A stretch of 39,028 bases of DNA from contig JAEKLB010000026.1 in assembly GCA_019510095.1 (NCBI GenBank), forward strand, positions 1-39,028, read 5' to 3'. Positions within the stretch are counted from its first letter, which is position 1, and each line of letters starts with the position of its first letter. The position numbers were made by a program, and so were the translations under genes. Positions 24,265 through 33,216 of this stretch are shown piece by piece. The notes below the pieces were generated by a model. The model was given only the letters and a program-made list of their open reading frames with translations. It searched no databases and was not told the DNA's origin. The DNA comes from Acidobacteriota bacterium. GTDB lineage: Bacteria; Actinomycetota; Acidimicrobiia; Acidimicrobiales; CADCSY01.

Positions 24265-25779
24265 ATGACCAAGACGAGCGAGCCGCGCACCTGGGCATCG
24301 ATGTTCGCGGCGCAAGTGGCAGCGGATGTGCCGGCGGTTGCCCTGGAGTCTGGCTCGTGGACCTCGCGTGACCTGCTCGGCCTGGCCGCCGGTGCGGTCG
24401 ACTGGCTCGACAGCTGTGGCGCGGTTGCCGGGCGGCCGATCCCCGCCCTCCTGACGACGACGGCGGAGGCGATCGCACTCGCAGTGGCCGGCGCTGCGTC
24501 CCGGCATCCGTTGGCACCCTTGAACCCTCGGCTCACCGCAGGGGAGCTCGCGGCATGCATCGCCCCGCTCGACGCGCCGTTGATCGTCGCGGAACCGGCA
24601 TCAGCTGACGTTGCAGGGAAGGTGGCAGCGGCGACCGGTAGGCGAGTCGCGGTCATCGGCGAGCTTGCCCCTTCCCGTCGGCGCCTCCACCTCGATCCGC
24701 CTGACGATGCTGTTGCGGTCGTCCTCCACACCTCAGGAACGACCGGCGTCCCGAAGGCGGTGGCGATCAGCCAGCGCAAGCTCGCGCTCCGAACCAGACG
24801 GCAGGGCGCCGTGATGCAGCTGAGGCCGGGAGCCTCCTACGTGTCGTTCTCGCCGCTGCCCCACATCGCCGGCTTGGGTTCGCTCTTCATCGCGCTCGGG
24901 CTGGGAGCAATGGCCATACCGTGCCCGGCCTTCTCCACCGAGGTCTGGCGCGGATTGGCCCGGATGCGCCCGACGCACGCTCTCCTTGTTCCAGCCATGA
25001 TCGAAACGCTGCTCGCAGAGGGCGCGCTTGGCCAGCCGTCGCTCGAGGTCTTGGTCTACGGCTCGACGGTCATCCGGCCCGCGACTGCGGCGGCAGCGTT
25101 GACGGCGCTCGCCGGAGTCGAGCTGCTCAACATGTACGGGCAGACCGAAGGCAGCCCGATCTCGGCCTTGGATGGCAACGACCATCGCCTCGCCGTCGAG
25201 AGTCGACCCGAGCTCCTGATGACCGTCGGCCGGGCCGTTGAGGGCGTCGAGCTTCGGATCGAACGGGCGGACCCAGGCGATCCGGGAGAGATCTGTGTGC
25301 GGGCAGAGCACATGTTCCGCACCGATCCCGATGGCTGGTTGCGCACCGGCGACATTGGCGTGATCGACCCGGAGGGCTATCTCCGACTGGTTGGCCGCAA
25401 GGGCGACCTCATCATCCGAGGCGGTGAGAACGTGTATCCCCTCGAGGTCGAGCACGTGCTGGCCGACCATCCCGAGGTGCGGGAGGCAGCCGTGGTCGGC
25501 GTCCCCGACGATCGCCTTGGTCAGACCATCCGCGCCTTCCTGGTGCCAATCGATCCCGCCCAGCCGCCTGATCCGTCCGACCTTCGCTCGTACGCTCGTG
25601 AGCGGCTGGCCGGCTTCAAGGTTCCGTCGAGCTGGGAGATCGTCGAGTCGCTGCCGCGGAGCCCGGTCGGGAAGGTCCTTCGTCGTGAGCTGGAGGCGAG
25701 AGCAGCCTCCGACAGGGAGTCTGACGGTCGAGATCGTGGGGCGGCGTGGTCGACGCCGAGTGACGGAACGAGGCTCTGA
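24265..25779 (+). CDS. AMP-dependent acyl-CoA ligase 1
   Basis: A 504-residue ANL-superfamily enzyme, predicted to activate a carboxylic acid with ATP and CoA. Motifs in order: phosphate loop LHTSGTTGVPKA, MYGQTEGSP, GWLRTGDIG, GRKGDLIIRGGENVYPLEVE, and the C-terminal catalytic Lys in PVGKVLRREL. It is shorter than the usual 530-560 residues because the N-terminal lobe is reduced. It resembles ligase 2 at 27595-28983 in length and in RGGENV-PLEVE, RLGQT and LAGFKVP-x-W. The gene starts 44 bp after crotonase 3 and its stop overlaps the next ATG by one base (TGATG). Confidence 0.93.
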   Translation: MTKTSEPRTWASMFAAQVAADVPAVALESGSWTSRDLLGLAAGAVDWLDSCGAVAGRPIPALLTTTAEAIALAVAGAASRHPLAPLNPRLTAGELAACIAPLDAPLIVAEPASADVAGKVAAATGRRVAVIGELAPSRRRLHLDPPDDAVAVVLHTSGTTGVPKAVAISQRKLALRTRRQGAVMQLRPGASYVSFSPLPHIAGLGSLFIALGLGAMAIPCPAFSTEVWRGLARMRPTHALLVPAMIETLLAEGALGQPSLEVLVYGSTVIRPATAAAALTALAGVELLNMYGQTEGSPISALDGNDHRLAVESRPELLMTVGRAVEGVELRIERADPGDPGEICVRAEHMFRTDPDGWLRTGDIGVIDPEGYLRLVGRKGDLIIRGGENVYPLEVEHVLADHPEVREAAVVGVPDDRLGQTIRAFLVPIDPAQPPDPSDLRSYARERLAGFKVPSSWEIVESLPRSPVGKVLRRELEARAASDRESDGRDRGAAWSTPSDGTRL

Positions 25780-26678
25780 TGCGGTTCGGCGTGCATCTCC
25801 GGCAATCCGGCTACGACGCGTCGCCCGCAGCACTCCTCCACCAGGCGTCGGTGATCGAAGAGCTGGGATACGACTCGGTCTGGCTGTTCGACCATCTGAT
25901 CATCCCGACCACGCTGCAGAGCCTCTACAAGGGAACTGCCGACGGGAAGTGGGAGTTCCCGCCCGATGCCCCCTATCTCGAAGCGGTGTCGGTGCTCGCT
26001 GCGCTGGCGGCCACGACGACCCGGATACGGCTCGGGACGCGGGTCCTCGTTCCCCTGTACCGCCCGCCGGTGCTCCTGGCCAAGCAGCTCGCCACCATCG
26101 ACGCCTTCTCCGACGGACGGCTCGTGCTCGGCTTCGGCACCGGCTGGATGCAGGAGGAGTTCGAGGCCGTGGGTAGCGGGTTCGATCGCCGACTGGCGCG
26201 CTTCGACGAACACATCTCCTTGCTACAAGGGGCATGGCGAGACGGGCTCTCGTCGCATGACGGCGAGTTCTATCGCCACGTCGAGGCCGGCTTCTTCCCC
26301 CGGCCGTCGCGCCCCGACCACCGCATCCCCATCCTCCTCGGCGGCATCAAGGACGCGATCCTGCGCCGAGTCGCCGCCTATGCCGACGGATGGGCCGTGT
26401 TCTCCCCGCCCAGCGCCGACCACGATGCCCACGGCATGATCCTCCCCGAACTGCTCGAGGAGCGACTCAACACCCTTCACCACTTCTGCGACGAGGCCGG
26501 CCGCGACTTCGACGAGCTCGAGATCGTGACCTCCGGGAGGTTCCACGATTCCCCGGCGCGGTTCGAGGAGCACGCCAAGCTCGGCGTGACGACTTGTGAC
26601 ATCGTGAGCTTCGCTCCACCATCGGTTGTCGAGGACCGAGCACGGCTGTTCGCCGAGGTGGTCGGAACCGAGATGTGA
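25779..26678 (+). CDS. Luciferase-like (LLM) F420- or FMN-dependent oxidoreductase
   Basis: A 299-residue bacterial-luciferase-fold enzyme. Landmarks are EELGYDSVWLFDHLIIP, TTTRIRLGTRVL, RPPVLLAKQLATIDAFSDGRLVLGFGTGW, and PILLGGIKDAILRRVAAYADGW. In actinobacteria this subgroup commonly uses reduced F420, but FMN cannot be ruled out from sequence. It overlaps the ligase stop by one base, so both are translated together; a redox step on the acyl-CoA made by the ligase is plausible. Confidence 0.9.
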   Translation: MRFGVHLRQSGYDASPAALLHQASVIEELGYDSVWLFDHLIIPTTLQSLYKGTADGKWEFPPDAPYLEAVSVLAALAATTTRIRLGTRVLVPLYRPPVLLAKQLATIDAFSDGRLVLGFGTGWMQEEFEAVGSGFDRRLARFDEHISLLQGAWRDGLSSHDGEFYRHVEAGFFPRPSRPDHRIPILLGGIKDAILRRVAAYADGWAVFSPPSADHDAHGMILPELLEERLNTLHHFCDEAGRDFDELEIVTSGRFHDSPARFEEHAKLGVTTCDIVSFAPPSVVEDRARLFAEVVGTEM

Positions 26679-26778
26679 GAGCAGTCGACAGCCGAGCGTC
26701 CTCGAGGACGCGGGCATCGGCACGGACCGCTACCGAGCGGCGGTACGGTCCGGGTCGCCGTCGACCAGGGGAGCGGGG

Positions 26779-27552
26779 ATGACCGAGAGTGCCGAGCCGC
26801 TCGTCAAGCTGGAGGCCGACGGGGCTGTGCGCATCGTCACGCTCAACCGGCCCGACGCGCGCAACGCCTTCAACGACCCGCTGAAGCTGGCATTCGTCGA
26901 CGTCCTGCGCACGCTGGCCCGCGACCGGGACGCCCGAGCCGTCGTGCTCACCGGCGCCGGCACCTCGTTCAGCGGTGGCGGTGACGTCAGTAACTTCGCC
27001 AACCGGTATGAGTTCGAGAATCGCTTCTATTGGATGCGCGAGGCTCGGCTGCTGGCGGACGAGCTGCTCCGATGCCACCTCCCGATCGTGGCGGCGGTCA
27101 ACGGTCCTGCTGTCGGGCTCGGCTGCAGCATCGCCATCATGTGCGACCTCGTGCTCATTGCCGACGACGCGTTCATGGCCGATCCGCACGTCGGTGTGGG
27201 CCTGGTCGCAGCCGATGGGGGTGCAGTGATCTGGCCCCTGATCATGAGCCACCTGAAGGCGAAGGAGTACCTGCTGTTCGGCGACCGCATTCCCGCCGTC
27301 GACTGCGTGCAGCTCGGGCTGGCCAACCGCACGGTGCCCAAAGCCGACGTCTTCGACGAGGGCATGGCGTTGGCTCGGCGCCTCTCGGAGCTCCCGTGGC
27401 AAGCGGTGCAGGAGACGAAGCGCGCCGTCAACCTGCACCTGCAGGCCGCGGCCGCGCGCGTGATGCCAATGGCCACCACCGCCGAGAGCGAGTCGTTCAA
27501 CACCGATGCCATCAAGGACTTCATGGAGCGCTTCGGCGCCGGGCCGAACTGA
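26779..27552 (+). CDS. Enoyl-CoA hydratase/isomerase (crotonase) 4
   Basis: A 257-residue crotonase-fold protein. LNRPDARNAFND opens the fold, with oxyanion segments SFSGGGDVSNF and NGPAVGLGCSIAIMCD. The catalytic region reads MADPHVGVGLVAADGG, with DPH in place of a Glu, as in crotonase 3. GGGGAG precedes the ATG at 26779, 100 bp after the LLM gene. The C-terminal FNTDAIKDFMERFGA is a normal EchA tail. Confidence 0.92.
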   Translation: MTESAEPLVKLEADGAVRIVTLNRPDARNAFNDPLKLAFVDVLRTLARDRDARAVVLTGAGTSFSGGGDVSNFANRYEFENRFYWMREARLLADELLRCHLPIVAAVNGPAVGLGCSIAIMCDLVLIADDAFMADPHVGVGLVAADGGAVIWPLIMSHLKAKEYLLFGDRIPAVDCVQLGLANRTVPKADVFDEGMALARRLSELPWQAVQETKRAVNLHLQAAAARVMPMATTAESESFNTDAIKDFMERFGAGPN

Positions 27553-27555
27553 CGA

Positions 27556-27587
27556 GACCGACGCCGCCGCCTCGACGGAAGTCGGTC
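27556..27587. terminator. Hairpin between convergent genes
   Basis: GACCGAC and GTCGGTC pair over an 18-base loop in the 42-bp gap between crotonase 4 and ligase 2. A weak candidate because the loop is long. Confidence 0.3.
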
Positions 27588-27594
27588 GAGAGCC

Positions 27595-28983
27595 TCAAGG
27601 CGTCAGACCGCGGCGGACGATCTTGCCGTTGGCGTTGCGGGGGATCGACTCGCAGAACGTCCACACAGTTGGCACCTTGAAGCCGGCCAGGTGGTGGCGC
27701 GCCCACACGCGGAGGGCCTCCACATCCGGCGCGTCGCCGGCCGGCACCACCCAGGCGCCGACGGTCTGGCCGAGGCGGCGGTCGTCGACGCCGGCCACTG
27801 CCACGTCGGCCACGGCGGGATGGGTGGCCAGCACCTGCTCGACCTCGAGCGGATGCACGTTCTCGCCGCCACGGACGATCACGTCGCCGGCCCGGCCGGT
27901 GAGGAACAGGTAGCCGTCGCCGTCGATCGCACCGAGGTCGCCGGTGCGCAGCCAGCCGTCGGCGCCGGGGCGAAACAGGTGTGCGCCGCGGGCGAGCACC
28001 TCGCCCTCGTCGACGCGCAGCTCGATCCCCGGCGCCGGCCGGCCGGCCGCGGTGAGCAGGTGCGGTGCATCGGTGACCGCGTGACGGTGGTCAACCGCCG
28101 ATAGCGACGCGATGGGGCTACCTTCGGTCTGACCGTAGAGCGACACCACGTCGAGGTCGGGCTCGGCCGCCAGCAGGGCGACGAGCGTGTCGGGATGGAT
28201 CGGCGCCCCGCCGTACTGCAGCACCCGCATCGTGGGGAGCCGCAGGGAGCGAGACGACAGCATGTCCTCGACCATGGTCGGCACCACCGAGCCGTGCGTC
28301 GGCTCCAGCGGTGTCAGGGCCGCCCACGCCTCCCTCGAGTAGCGAGGCATGGGGATGACGGCGGCTCCGGCCGCCAGGGCAGCAAGCGTCAGGCCGAGGC
28401 CGCCGATGTGGTGGATGCCCTTGGCGGTGACGTAGCGGTCGCCGGGGCCGAGGTCGAGCAGCGAGGCCAGCACCGCCGTGCGGGCGGCGAGCGGGGCGTG
28501 CCGCACGTCGACGCGCTTCGGCGTGCCACCGGTGCCCGAGGTGTGCAGCTCGACGGCCGTGTCACCGGGCTGGGGCGGGCCGAGCGGGGCCCGGTCGAGC
28601 TCGGCCATGGCCACGCTCGGGATGCCCGAGGTGCTGGCGACCTTGGCGGCCATGGCCGCCGTCGATGACTCAAAGACGAGTACCGCCCCTCTGGTCGACC
28701 CAAGGCAGGCGGTCAGCTCACGCTCGCTGAGCAGGGGGCCGAGCGGCGCGATCGGCCGGTTCGACCAGGCTCCGGCGACGACGAGCGCCAGCGCCGCAGG
28801 GGAGGCCCGCAGCACCGCCGGCACGGGCCGCCCCACTGGCGCACCGATGGCGTCGAGCCATGCGCTCGCACCGCCAGCGCGGTCGAGCAGCTCGCGAGAG
28901 GTCCACTCCCCGGACTGGTCCACCACGGCGAGCCCGCCGGCCGCCCGGGCGGCGAGCTGGCTGAGCCACGCCCCAGCGATCAT
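27595..28983 (-). CDS. AMP-dependent acyl-CoA ligase 2 (short)
   Basis: A 462-residue ANL-type enzyme, short for the family. The phosphate loop reads LHTSGTGGTPKRV: the third residue pair has Gly where most relatives have Thr (SGTTG), which could weaken ATP handling. SLYGQTEGSP, GWLRTGDLG, GRAGDVIVRGGENVHPLEVE and the Lys in ANGKIVRRGL are all intact. It looks like a paralogue of ligase 1. Its ATG overlaps the stop of ligase 3 by four bases (ATGA), and it is the last gene of a leftward four-gene operon. Confidence 0.9.
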   Translation of the reverse strand: MIAGAWLSQLAARAAGGLAVVDQSGEWTSRELLDRAGGASAWLDAIGAPVGRPVPAVLRASPAALALVVAGAWSNRPIAPLGPLLSERELTACLGSTRGAVLVFESSTAAMAAKVASTSGIPSVAMAELDRAPLGPPQPGDTAVELHTSGTGGTPKRVDVRHAPLAARTAVLASLLDLGPGDRYVTAKGIHHIGGLGLTLAALAAGAAVIPMPRYSREAWAALTPLEPTHGSVVPTMVEDMLSSRSLRLPTMRVLQYGGAPIHPDTLVALLAAEPDLDVVSLYGQTEGSPIASLSAVDHRHAVTDAPHLLTAAGRPAPGIELRVDEGEVLARGAHLFRPGADGWLRTGDLGAIDGDGYLFLTGRAGDVIVRGGENVHPLEVEQVLATHPAVADVAVAGVDDRRLGQTVGAWVVPAGDAPDVEALRVWARHHLAGFKVPTVWTFCESIPRNANGKIVRRGLTP

Positions 28984-30557
28984 CGGGGGACGACCGGCGC
29001 GGACGCGTCCGGATCGGCGTCACGCAGCACTCGGCGGAGGACCTTGCCGCCGGCGTTGCGGGGGATGGCTTCGACGAAGGCGACCTTGGCCAGGTGCTTG
29101 TAGGTCGCCAGTCGCTCGGCCACGTGGGCGCGCAGCTCGTCCTCGGTGACGGCGCCCGGCGCCGTCGGCACCACCGCCGCCTTCGGCACCTCGCCACGGC
29201 GGGGGTCGGTGATGCCGTAGACCGCGCAGTCGGCGACGGCCGGATGGGTGAAGAGCACCGCCTCGATCTCGGCCGGCGCCACCGCGAACGCGTTGACCTT
29301 GATCATCTCCTTGGCACGGTCGGTGAGGTGCAGCCAGCCTTCCGGCTCCATCCAGCCGACATCACCGGTGCGGAACCACCCGCCGGGCAGGAATGCGTGC
29401 TCGTCGTCGCTCACCGGCAGGTAGCCGGCCATCACGGCCGGGCTGCGCACCACGACCTCGCCCTCCTCGCCCGGACCGACGTCGTCGGCGGTGTCGAGGG
29501 CGACGATGCGGATCTCGACGTCAGCCAGCGGGAGGCCGGGGCTGTCGAGGCGCCACTCCGACGGCGGCCGGTTGGCCGGGTTGCTCGCGATGCCGACCTC
29601 GGTCGTGCCGTAGGCGCTGAGCCATGGCACGCCGGTCCGGCGGGTGAAGTCGGTGGCGACGTCGACCAGGATCGGCGTGGCCCCCCACAGCAGGTACCGC
29701 ACCGACGAGAGGTCGTAGCGCTCGAGGTCCTGCTCGCGCAGGGCGACGGCGACCGGGGCGGAGCCGAACCCGATGGTGATGCGCTCGGCCTCCATGTTGG
29801 CGAGCACCGCCTCGGCGTCGAACCGGCGGAAGAGCCGCAGCGGCGCCCGGGCGCCGAACGCATTGGCCAAGATGATGACGCCGTAGATCGTGAACAGCGG
29901 CATGAAGTACTGGAGCCGATCGGCGTCCGACATGGCATAGGCATGCAGGCGCTGCACCGTGGCCGTCACCAGCGAGCGGTGCGTGTGGCGCACCACCTTG
30001 GGCAGGCCCGTCGTGCCGGAGCTGAAGGGCAGCAGGCCCTCCATGGTGCCGAAGTTGCCGGTGAGTGCCGGCGGGCGCCGACCGGATTGCGTGCGCACGA
30101 GCTGCCAGAACGACTCCCAGCCGGCGGGTCGGTCGTCGTCGAGGCACACCCGCACATCGGGAAGTGCGGCTCCGCTGGCCTCGATCACCGCGGCGGTGGC
30201 AGCGTCGGCCACGACGGCCGCCGGCTGGGTGAGGCTGATGGCGTGGGAGATCTCGGCCGATCGCCACGACGAGTTGCCGAGCACGGTCGCGGCACCGGCC
30301 AGGCTCGCGCCGTGCTGGGCCATCACCCACTCCGGCCGGTTGGCGGCCGACAGCAGGACGCGAGCTGGCGTGACGACACCGGCGGCGGATAGGGCGTTGG
30401 CGAAGGCGCTGCCGACGGCGTCGAGCTCCCGATAGGTGTACTGCTCGTCGTCGAAGAGCAGAGCCGTCCGCTCCGGGCAGAGGTCGGCCGCCTCCTGCAG
30501 GAAGCGGTGCAGCGGCCAATCGGGGTAGTGCAGCGACGGCCGCGGGCGCAGGCTCAT
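28980..30557 (-). CDS. AMP-dependent acyl-CoA ligase 3
   Basis: A 525-residue ANL-superfamily ligase of normal length. Motifs: PFSSGTTGLPKVV, SAYGTTEVG, GWFRTGDVG, DRAKEMIKVNAFAVAPAEIE and the Lys in AGGKVLRRVL. The N-terminal part DDEQYTYRELD and the C-terminal AKEMIK pattern resemble 4-coumarate/fatty-acid CoA ligases. The ATG at 30557 lies four bases after the acyl-CoA dehydrogenase stop. A ligase directly following a two-subunit dehydrogenase suggests that it makes the dehydrogenase's substrate. Confidence 0.93.
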   Translation of the reverse strand: MSLRPRPSLHYPDWPLHRFLQEAADLCPERTALLFDDEQYTYRELDAVGSAFANALSAAGVVTPARVLLSAANRPEWVMAQHGASLAGAATVLGNSSWRSAEISHAISLTQPAAVVADAATAAVIEASGAALPDVRVCLDDDRPAGWESFWQLVRTQSGRRPPALTGNFGTMEGLLPFSSGTTGLPKVVRHTHRSLVTATVQRLHAYAMSDADRLQYFMPLFTIYGVIILANAFGARAPLRLFRRFDAEAVLANMEAERITIGFGSAPVAVALREQDLERYDLSSVRYLLWGATPILVDVATDFTRRTGVPWLSAYGTTEVGIASNPANRPPSEWRLDSPGLPLADVEIRIVALDTADDVGPGEEGEVVVRSPAVMAGYLPVSDDEHAFLPGGWFRTGDVGWMEPEGWLHLTDRAKEMIKVNAFAVAPAEIEAVLFTHPAVADCAVYGITDPRRGEVPKAAVVPTAPGAVTEDELRAHVAERLATYKHLAKVAFVEAIPRNAGGKVLRRVLRDADPDASAPVVPR

Positions 30558-30561
30558 GCCG

Positions 30562-31707
30562 TCATCCTCTCGGCAGGCCCAGGCCGCGCTGGCTGATGAT
30601 GTTGCGCTGCATCTCGCTCGATCCCGCGTAGATGGTGCGGACGACGGACTGCCGGTAGGCGTGCTCGAAGTCGCCATCCGCGACCGAGCCGGGCTGCCCA
30701 TCCTTCAGGAGGGCTTCCGGTCCGATGACATCGACCAGCTCGCCGCTGTGCCGGACGAGCGCCTCGCTCGAGAACAGCTTCGCCATCGACGCCTCGACGT
30801 CGGAGATCCGGCCGCTCTCGCCCACCCAAGCGCTGTACTGCCCGAGCAGCATCGCCACCTCGGCATCGGTGGCGGCCCGGGCCAGCCGCTCGGCCACCGA
30901 CGGCTCCTCGATGCGACCGGTGGCCCGGGCCCAGGCCGCGCCGCGCTGCACGAGCCGCTCGAGGTGTGCGCCCCAGCTCGTGCCGTGCTCGTAGCTGAGA
31001 GCCACGCGCATCACGTCCCAGCCGTGGTCGACCTCGCCGACGCGCGCCGAGTCGGGCACGCGCACGTCGCTGTAGAAGGTGATGTTCGTTCGCTCGCCGC
31101 CGAGGGTGTGCACAGGCTGTAGCTCGAAGCCAGGGGTGTCGGTGGGTACGAGGAACATCGTGAGCCCGCGGTGCTTCGGCACCTCGGTGTTTGTGCGGGT
31201 GAGCAGGAAGACGTAGGTCGCTTCGTGCGCCATCGTCGTGAACATCTTCTGCCCGTTGATCACCCACGAGCCGCCGTCGCGCGCCGCCCTCGTCTTGGCC
31301 GACGCCGAGTCCGACCCGGCGTCCGGCTCCGACCAGCCGAGACACAGCAGGATCTCGCCGGAGAGCACACGCGGGATCACCGAGCGCCGCTGCTCGTCGG
31401 ATCCGGCGTGGTGGATGGCGTTGGTGGCCGTCATCGTGAGGCTCATGCCGTCGCGGGGTGCACCGGCGAGGAACAGCTCCTCCTCGAGCACGTTCATCTC
31501 CCACGGGCCCCAGCCGAGGCCGCCGTACTCCTCCGGCCACGACGCCGCGATCCAGTGTCGGTCGGCCATGGCCCGGTGCAGACCCCAGTCGTGATGGGTG
31601 CCGGTCTCCTCGACGCGGCGCCGCACCTCGTCGGTCACGTGCTCGGCCAGGAAGCCGCGGACCTCGGCGCGGAAGCTCTCGGCCCGCTCGGTCGACGCGA
31701 AGTTCAC
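30562..31707 (-). CDS. Acyl-CoA dehydrogenase, larger subunit
   Basis: A 381-residue flavin acyl-CoA dehydrogenase. WPEEYGGLGWGPWE, LGWSEPDAGSDSAS and WVINGQKMFTTMA are typical FAD and substrate regions, and the C-terminal AGSSEMQRNIISQRGLG closes the fold. The start is a GTG whose last two bases form part of the partner's TGA (4-base overlap), so the subunits are made together. Size and pairing match the heterotetrameric FadE enzymes of actinobacteria such as FadE28/29 in sterol side-chain breakdown, where two different chains form one active site. Substrate unknown. Confidence 0.92.
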   Translation of the reverse strand: MNFASTERAESFRAEVRGFLAEHVTDEVRRRVEETGTHHDWGLHRAMADRHWIAASWPEEYGGLGWGPWEMNVLEEELFLAGAPRDGMSLTMTATNAIHHAGSDEQRRSVIPRVLSGEILLCLGWSEPDAGSDSASAKTRAARDGGSWVINGQKMFTTMAHEATYVFLLTRTNTEVPKHRGLTMFLVPTDTPGFELQPVHTLGGERTNITFYSDVRVPDSARVGEVDHGWDVMRVALSYEHGTSWGAHLERLVQRGAAWARATGRIEEPSVAERLARAATDAEVAMLLGQYSAWVGESGRISDVEASMAKLFSSEALVRHSGELVDVIGPEALLKDGQPGSVADGDFEHAYRQSVVRTIYAGSSEMQRNIISQRGLGLPRG

Positions 31708-32666
31708 GCTGCACCGCTGAACAGCTGGTAGCCCAGCCGCGTGTAGGCCGCCCTCGGGTCGCCCATGGCAACCGACCACAGCTTCGCCCGGCGGAAGTGG
31801 AGCTGGATGTCGTACTCGAGCATGAAGCCGTAGCCACCGTGGTAGTGCAGGCTGTCGCCCGCGACCTTGTTGGCCACCTCGCCACCCCACAGGTAGGCCA
31901 TCGCCGCCAACCGGCCGCCTTCCGTGGGGTCGTCGTCGAGCGCCCACGCCGCCTTGCGGCTGAGCAGCTGCAGGCCCTGCACGGCGGTGGCGTCGTCGGC
32001 GAGGCGGTGGGCGATGGACTGGAATGCGCCGATGGGCTTGCCGAACTGCTCGCGCTGCTTGGCGTAGGCCACGGCGATGTCGAGAGCGGATGCGGCGATG
32101 CCGTAGAGGACACTGGCGGCGAGGGCGCGCCACTCGTCGAGTGCCCGCGCATGGCGGGCGACGGCCTCGGCCCCCGTCGCCAGCACCGTCCGCTCCCCGG
32201 CGTGGAGGTCGCAGTCGGCCAACGGCGCGCTGGCCATGTTGGCGGCGAGCGGCAAAGGACGCCCCTCGACCACAACCAGCTCGTTGCCGTCGAGTGCGAT
32301 CACCGCCGTGGCCACGGCAGCCGCGGGCACGAGCCGGGCGACGCCGTCGACCGCCGGACGCAGCGCGATGGTCGCCAGCTGGCGCTGCTCGCCGAGCACG
32401 CGGCCTGCGACGGCCGCCTCGACGAAGGGAATGGGCGCCAGGTGGCGGCCGACGAGCTCGGCCAGCAGGGCCAGGTCGAGCAGCGCGGCCCCACCGTCGG
32501 GCAAGGCCATCGTGGCCACGCCCATCTCGACGGCCTTCGACCACAGCCGGGCGTCGAAGCCAAGTGGCTCGGCGGCGCGGACGGCCTGCGGCGGTGACTC
32601 CTTGGCGAGGAACCCGGCGAAGGCGTCGACGAGCGCCTCCTGGTCGCTCGTCAGCGTCAGCTCCAC
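31704..32666 (-). CDS. Acyl-CoA dehydrogenase, smaller subunit
   Basis: A 320-residue truncated-type acyl-CoA dehydrogenase. SDQEALVDAFAGFLAKE opens the chain and YAKQREQFGKPIGAFQSIAHRLAD is the FAD-binding arginine region. A middle beta domain is short and divergent, as expected of the partner chain in the alpha-2 beta-2 FadE pairs. It begins with GTG after GGGGGTGAG and is the first gene of the leftward operon (this gene, the larger subunit, ligase 3, ligase 2), diverging from the cupin-amidohydrolase pair over 91 bp. Confidence 0.88.
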   Translation of the reverse strand: MELTLTSDQEALVDAFAGFLAKESPPQAVRAAEPLGFDARLWSKAVEMGVATMALPDGGAALLDLALLAELVGRHLAPIPFVEAAVAGRVLGEQRQLATIALRPAVDGVARLVPAAAVATAVIALDGNELVVVEGRPLPLAANMASAPLADCDLHAGERTVLATGAEAVARHARALDEWRALAASVLYGIAASALDIAVAYAKQREQFGKPIGAFQSIAHRLADDATAVQGLQLLSRKAAWALDDDPTEGGRLAAMAYLWGGEVANKVAGDSLHYHGGYGFMLEYDIQLHFRRAKLWSVAMGDPRAAYTRLGYQLFSGAA

Positions 32667-32745
32667 CTCACCCCCGTCCCATCGGGCCGTGCACCAGAAC
32701 GGTCGAGCGTACGGCAGTACCCGTCCGACGTCGTGTGAGGACGCC

Positions 32746-32751
32746 TAGCGT
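32746..32751 (+). promoter_or_regulatory. Likely leaderless -10 box (TAGCGT)
   Basis: TAGCGT fits the TAnnnT actinobacterial -10 pattern and lies six bases before the ATG at 32758. Transcription would start at the ATG. No Shine-Dalgarno is present, which agrees with a leaderless message. Confidence 0.5.
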
Positions 32752-32757
32752 CAGGCC

Positions 32758-33207
32758 ATGGGCCAGGCCACCTACCACGTGCATCCTGACGACGTCCCGT
32801 TCGCCCGCCTCGAACGGCCGTGGGGCACGACGCTGATGAAGCTGCTTCGTGTCTCGCTCACGGAGAACTCCTTCACCAACATCATCCGGTGGCCGGCCGG
32901 CACGCAGCTACCGACCCACCTGCACACGGGCGCGGTCGACGCCTGGACGTTCGAGGGTTGCTGGCGCTACCTCGAGTACGACTGGGCCGCCCGCGCCGGC
33001 GACTACGTGCACGAGCCGCCCGGTACGGTGCACACGCTGCGAGCGGAGGAGGAGACGCTGGCCATGTTCACGAGCTACGGCGGCTTCCTCTGGTACGGGC
33101 CGAACGGCGAGCTGGTCAAGTACCAGGATGCCGCCAGCACGCTCGCCGATGTCCAGGAGGCGTTGGCGGCCGACGGCCTCGTCCTCCCCGACGGCGTCAT
33201 CGACTGA
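32758..33207 (+). CDS. Cupin-fold dioxygenase-like protein (2,4'-dihydroxyacetophenone dioxygenase type)
   Basis: A 149-residue ChrR-like cupin. His54 and His56 in PTHLHTGAVDAWTFEG and His92 in PPGTVHTL are probable iron ligands. The LHTG-V-AWTF-G-W-YLEYDW and ENGSF-like blocks recall 2,4'-dihydroxyacetophenone dioxygenase, a non-heme iron enzyme that splits a C-C bond next to a ketone. That activity is plausible here but unproven. It starts without a ribosome site, behind a -10 box six bases upstream. The gene is nine bases before the amidohydrolase, with which it forms an operon. Confidence 0.85.
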   Translation: MGQATYHVHPDDVPFARLERPWGTTLMKLLRVSLTENSFTNIIRWPAGTQLPTHLHTGAVDAWTFEGCWRYLEYDWAARAGDYVHEPPGTVHTLRAEEETLAMFTSYGGFLWYGPNGELVKYQDAASTLADVQEALAADGLVLPDGVID

Positions 33208-33216
33208 GGCAAGGGC

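Noticed and set aside
29929-29946. GACATGGCATAGGCATGC in the ligase 3 gene as a further operator
   Set aside because: It contains CATAG by chance but lacks the paired CTATG half-site at 17-bp spacing.
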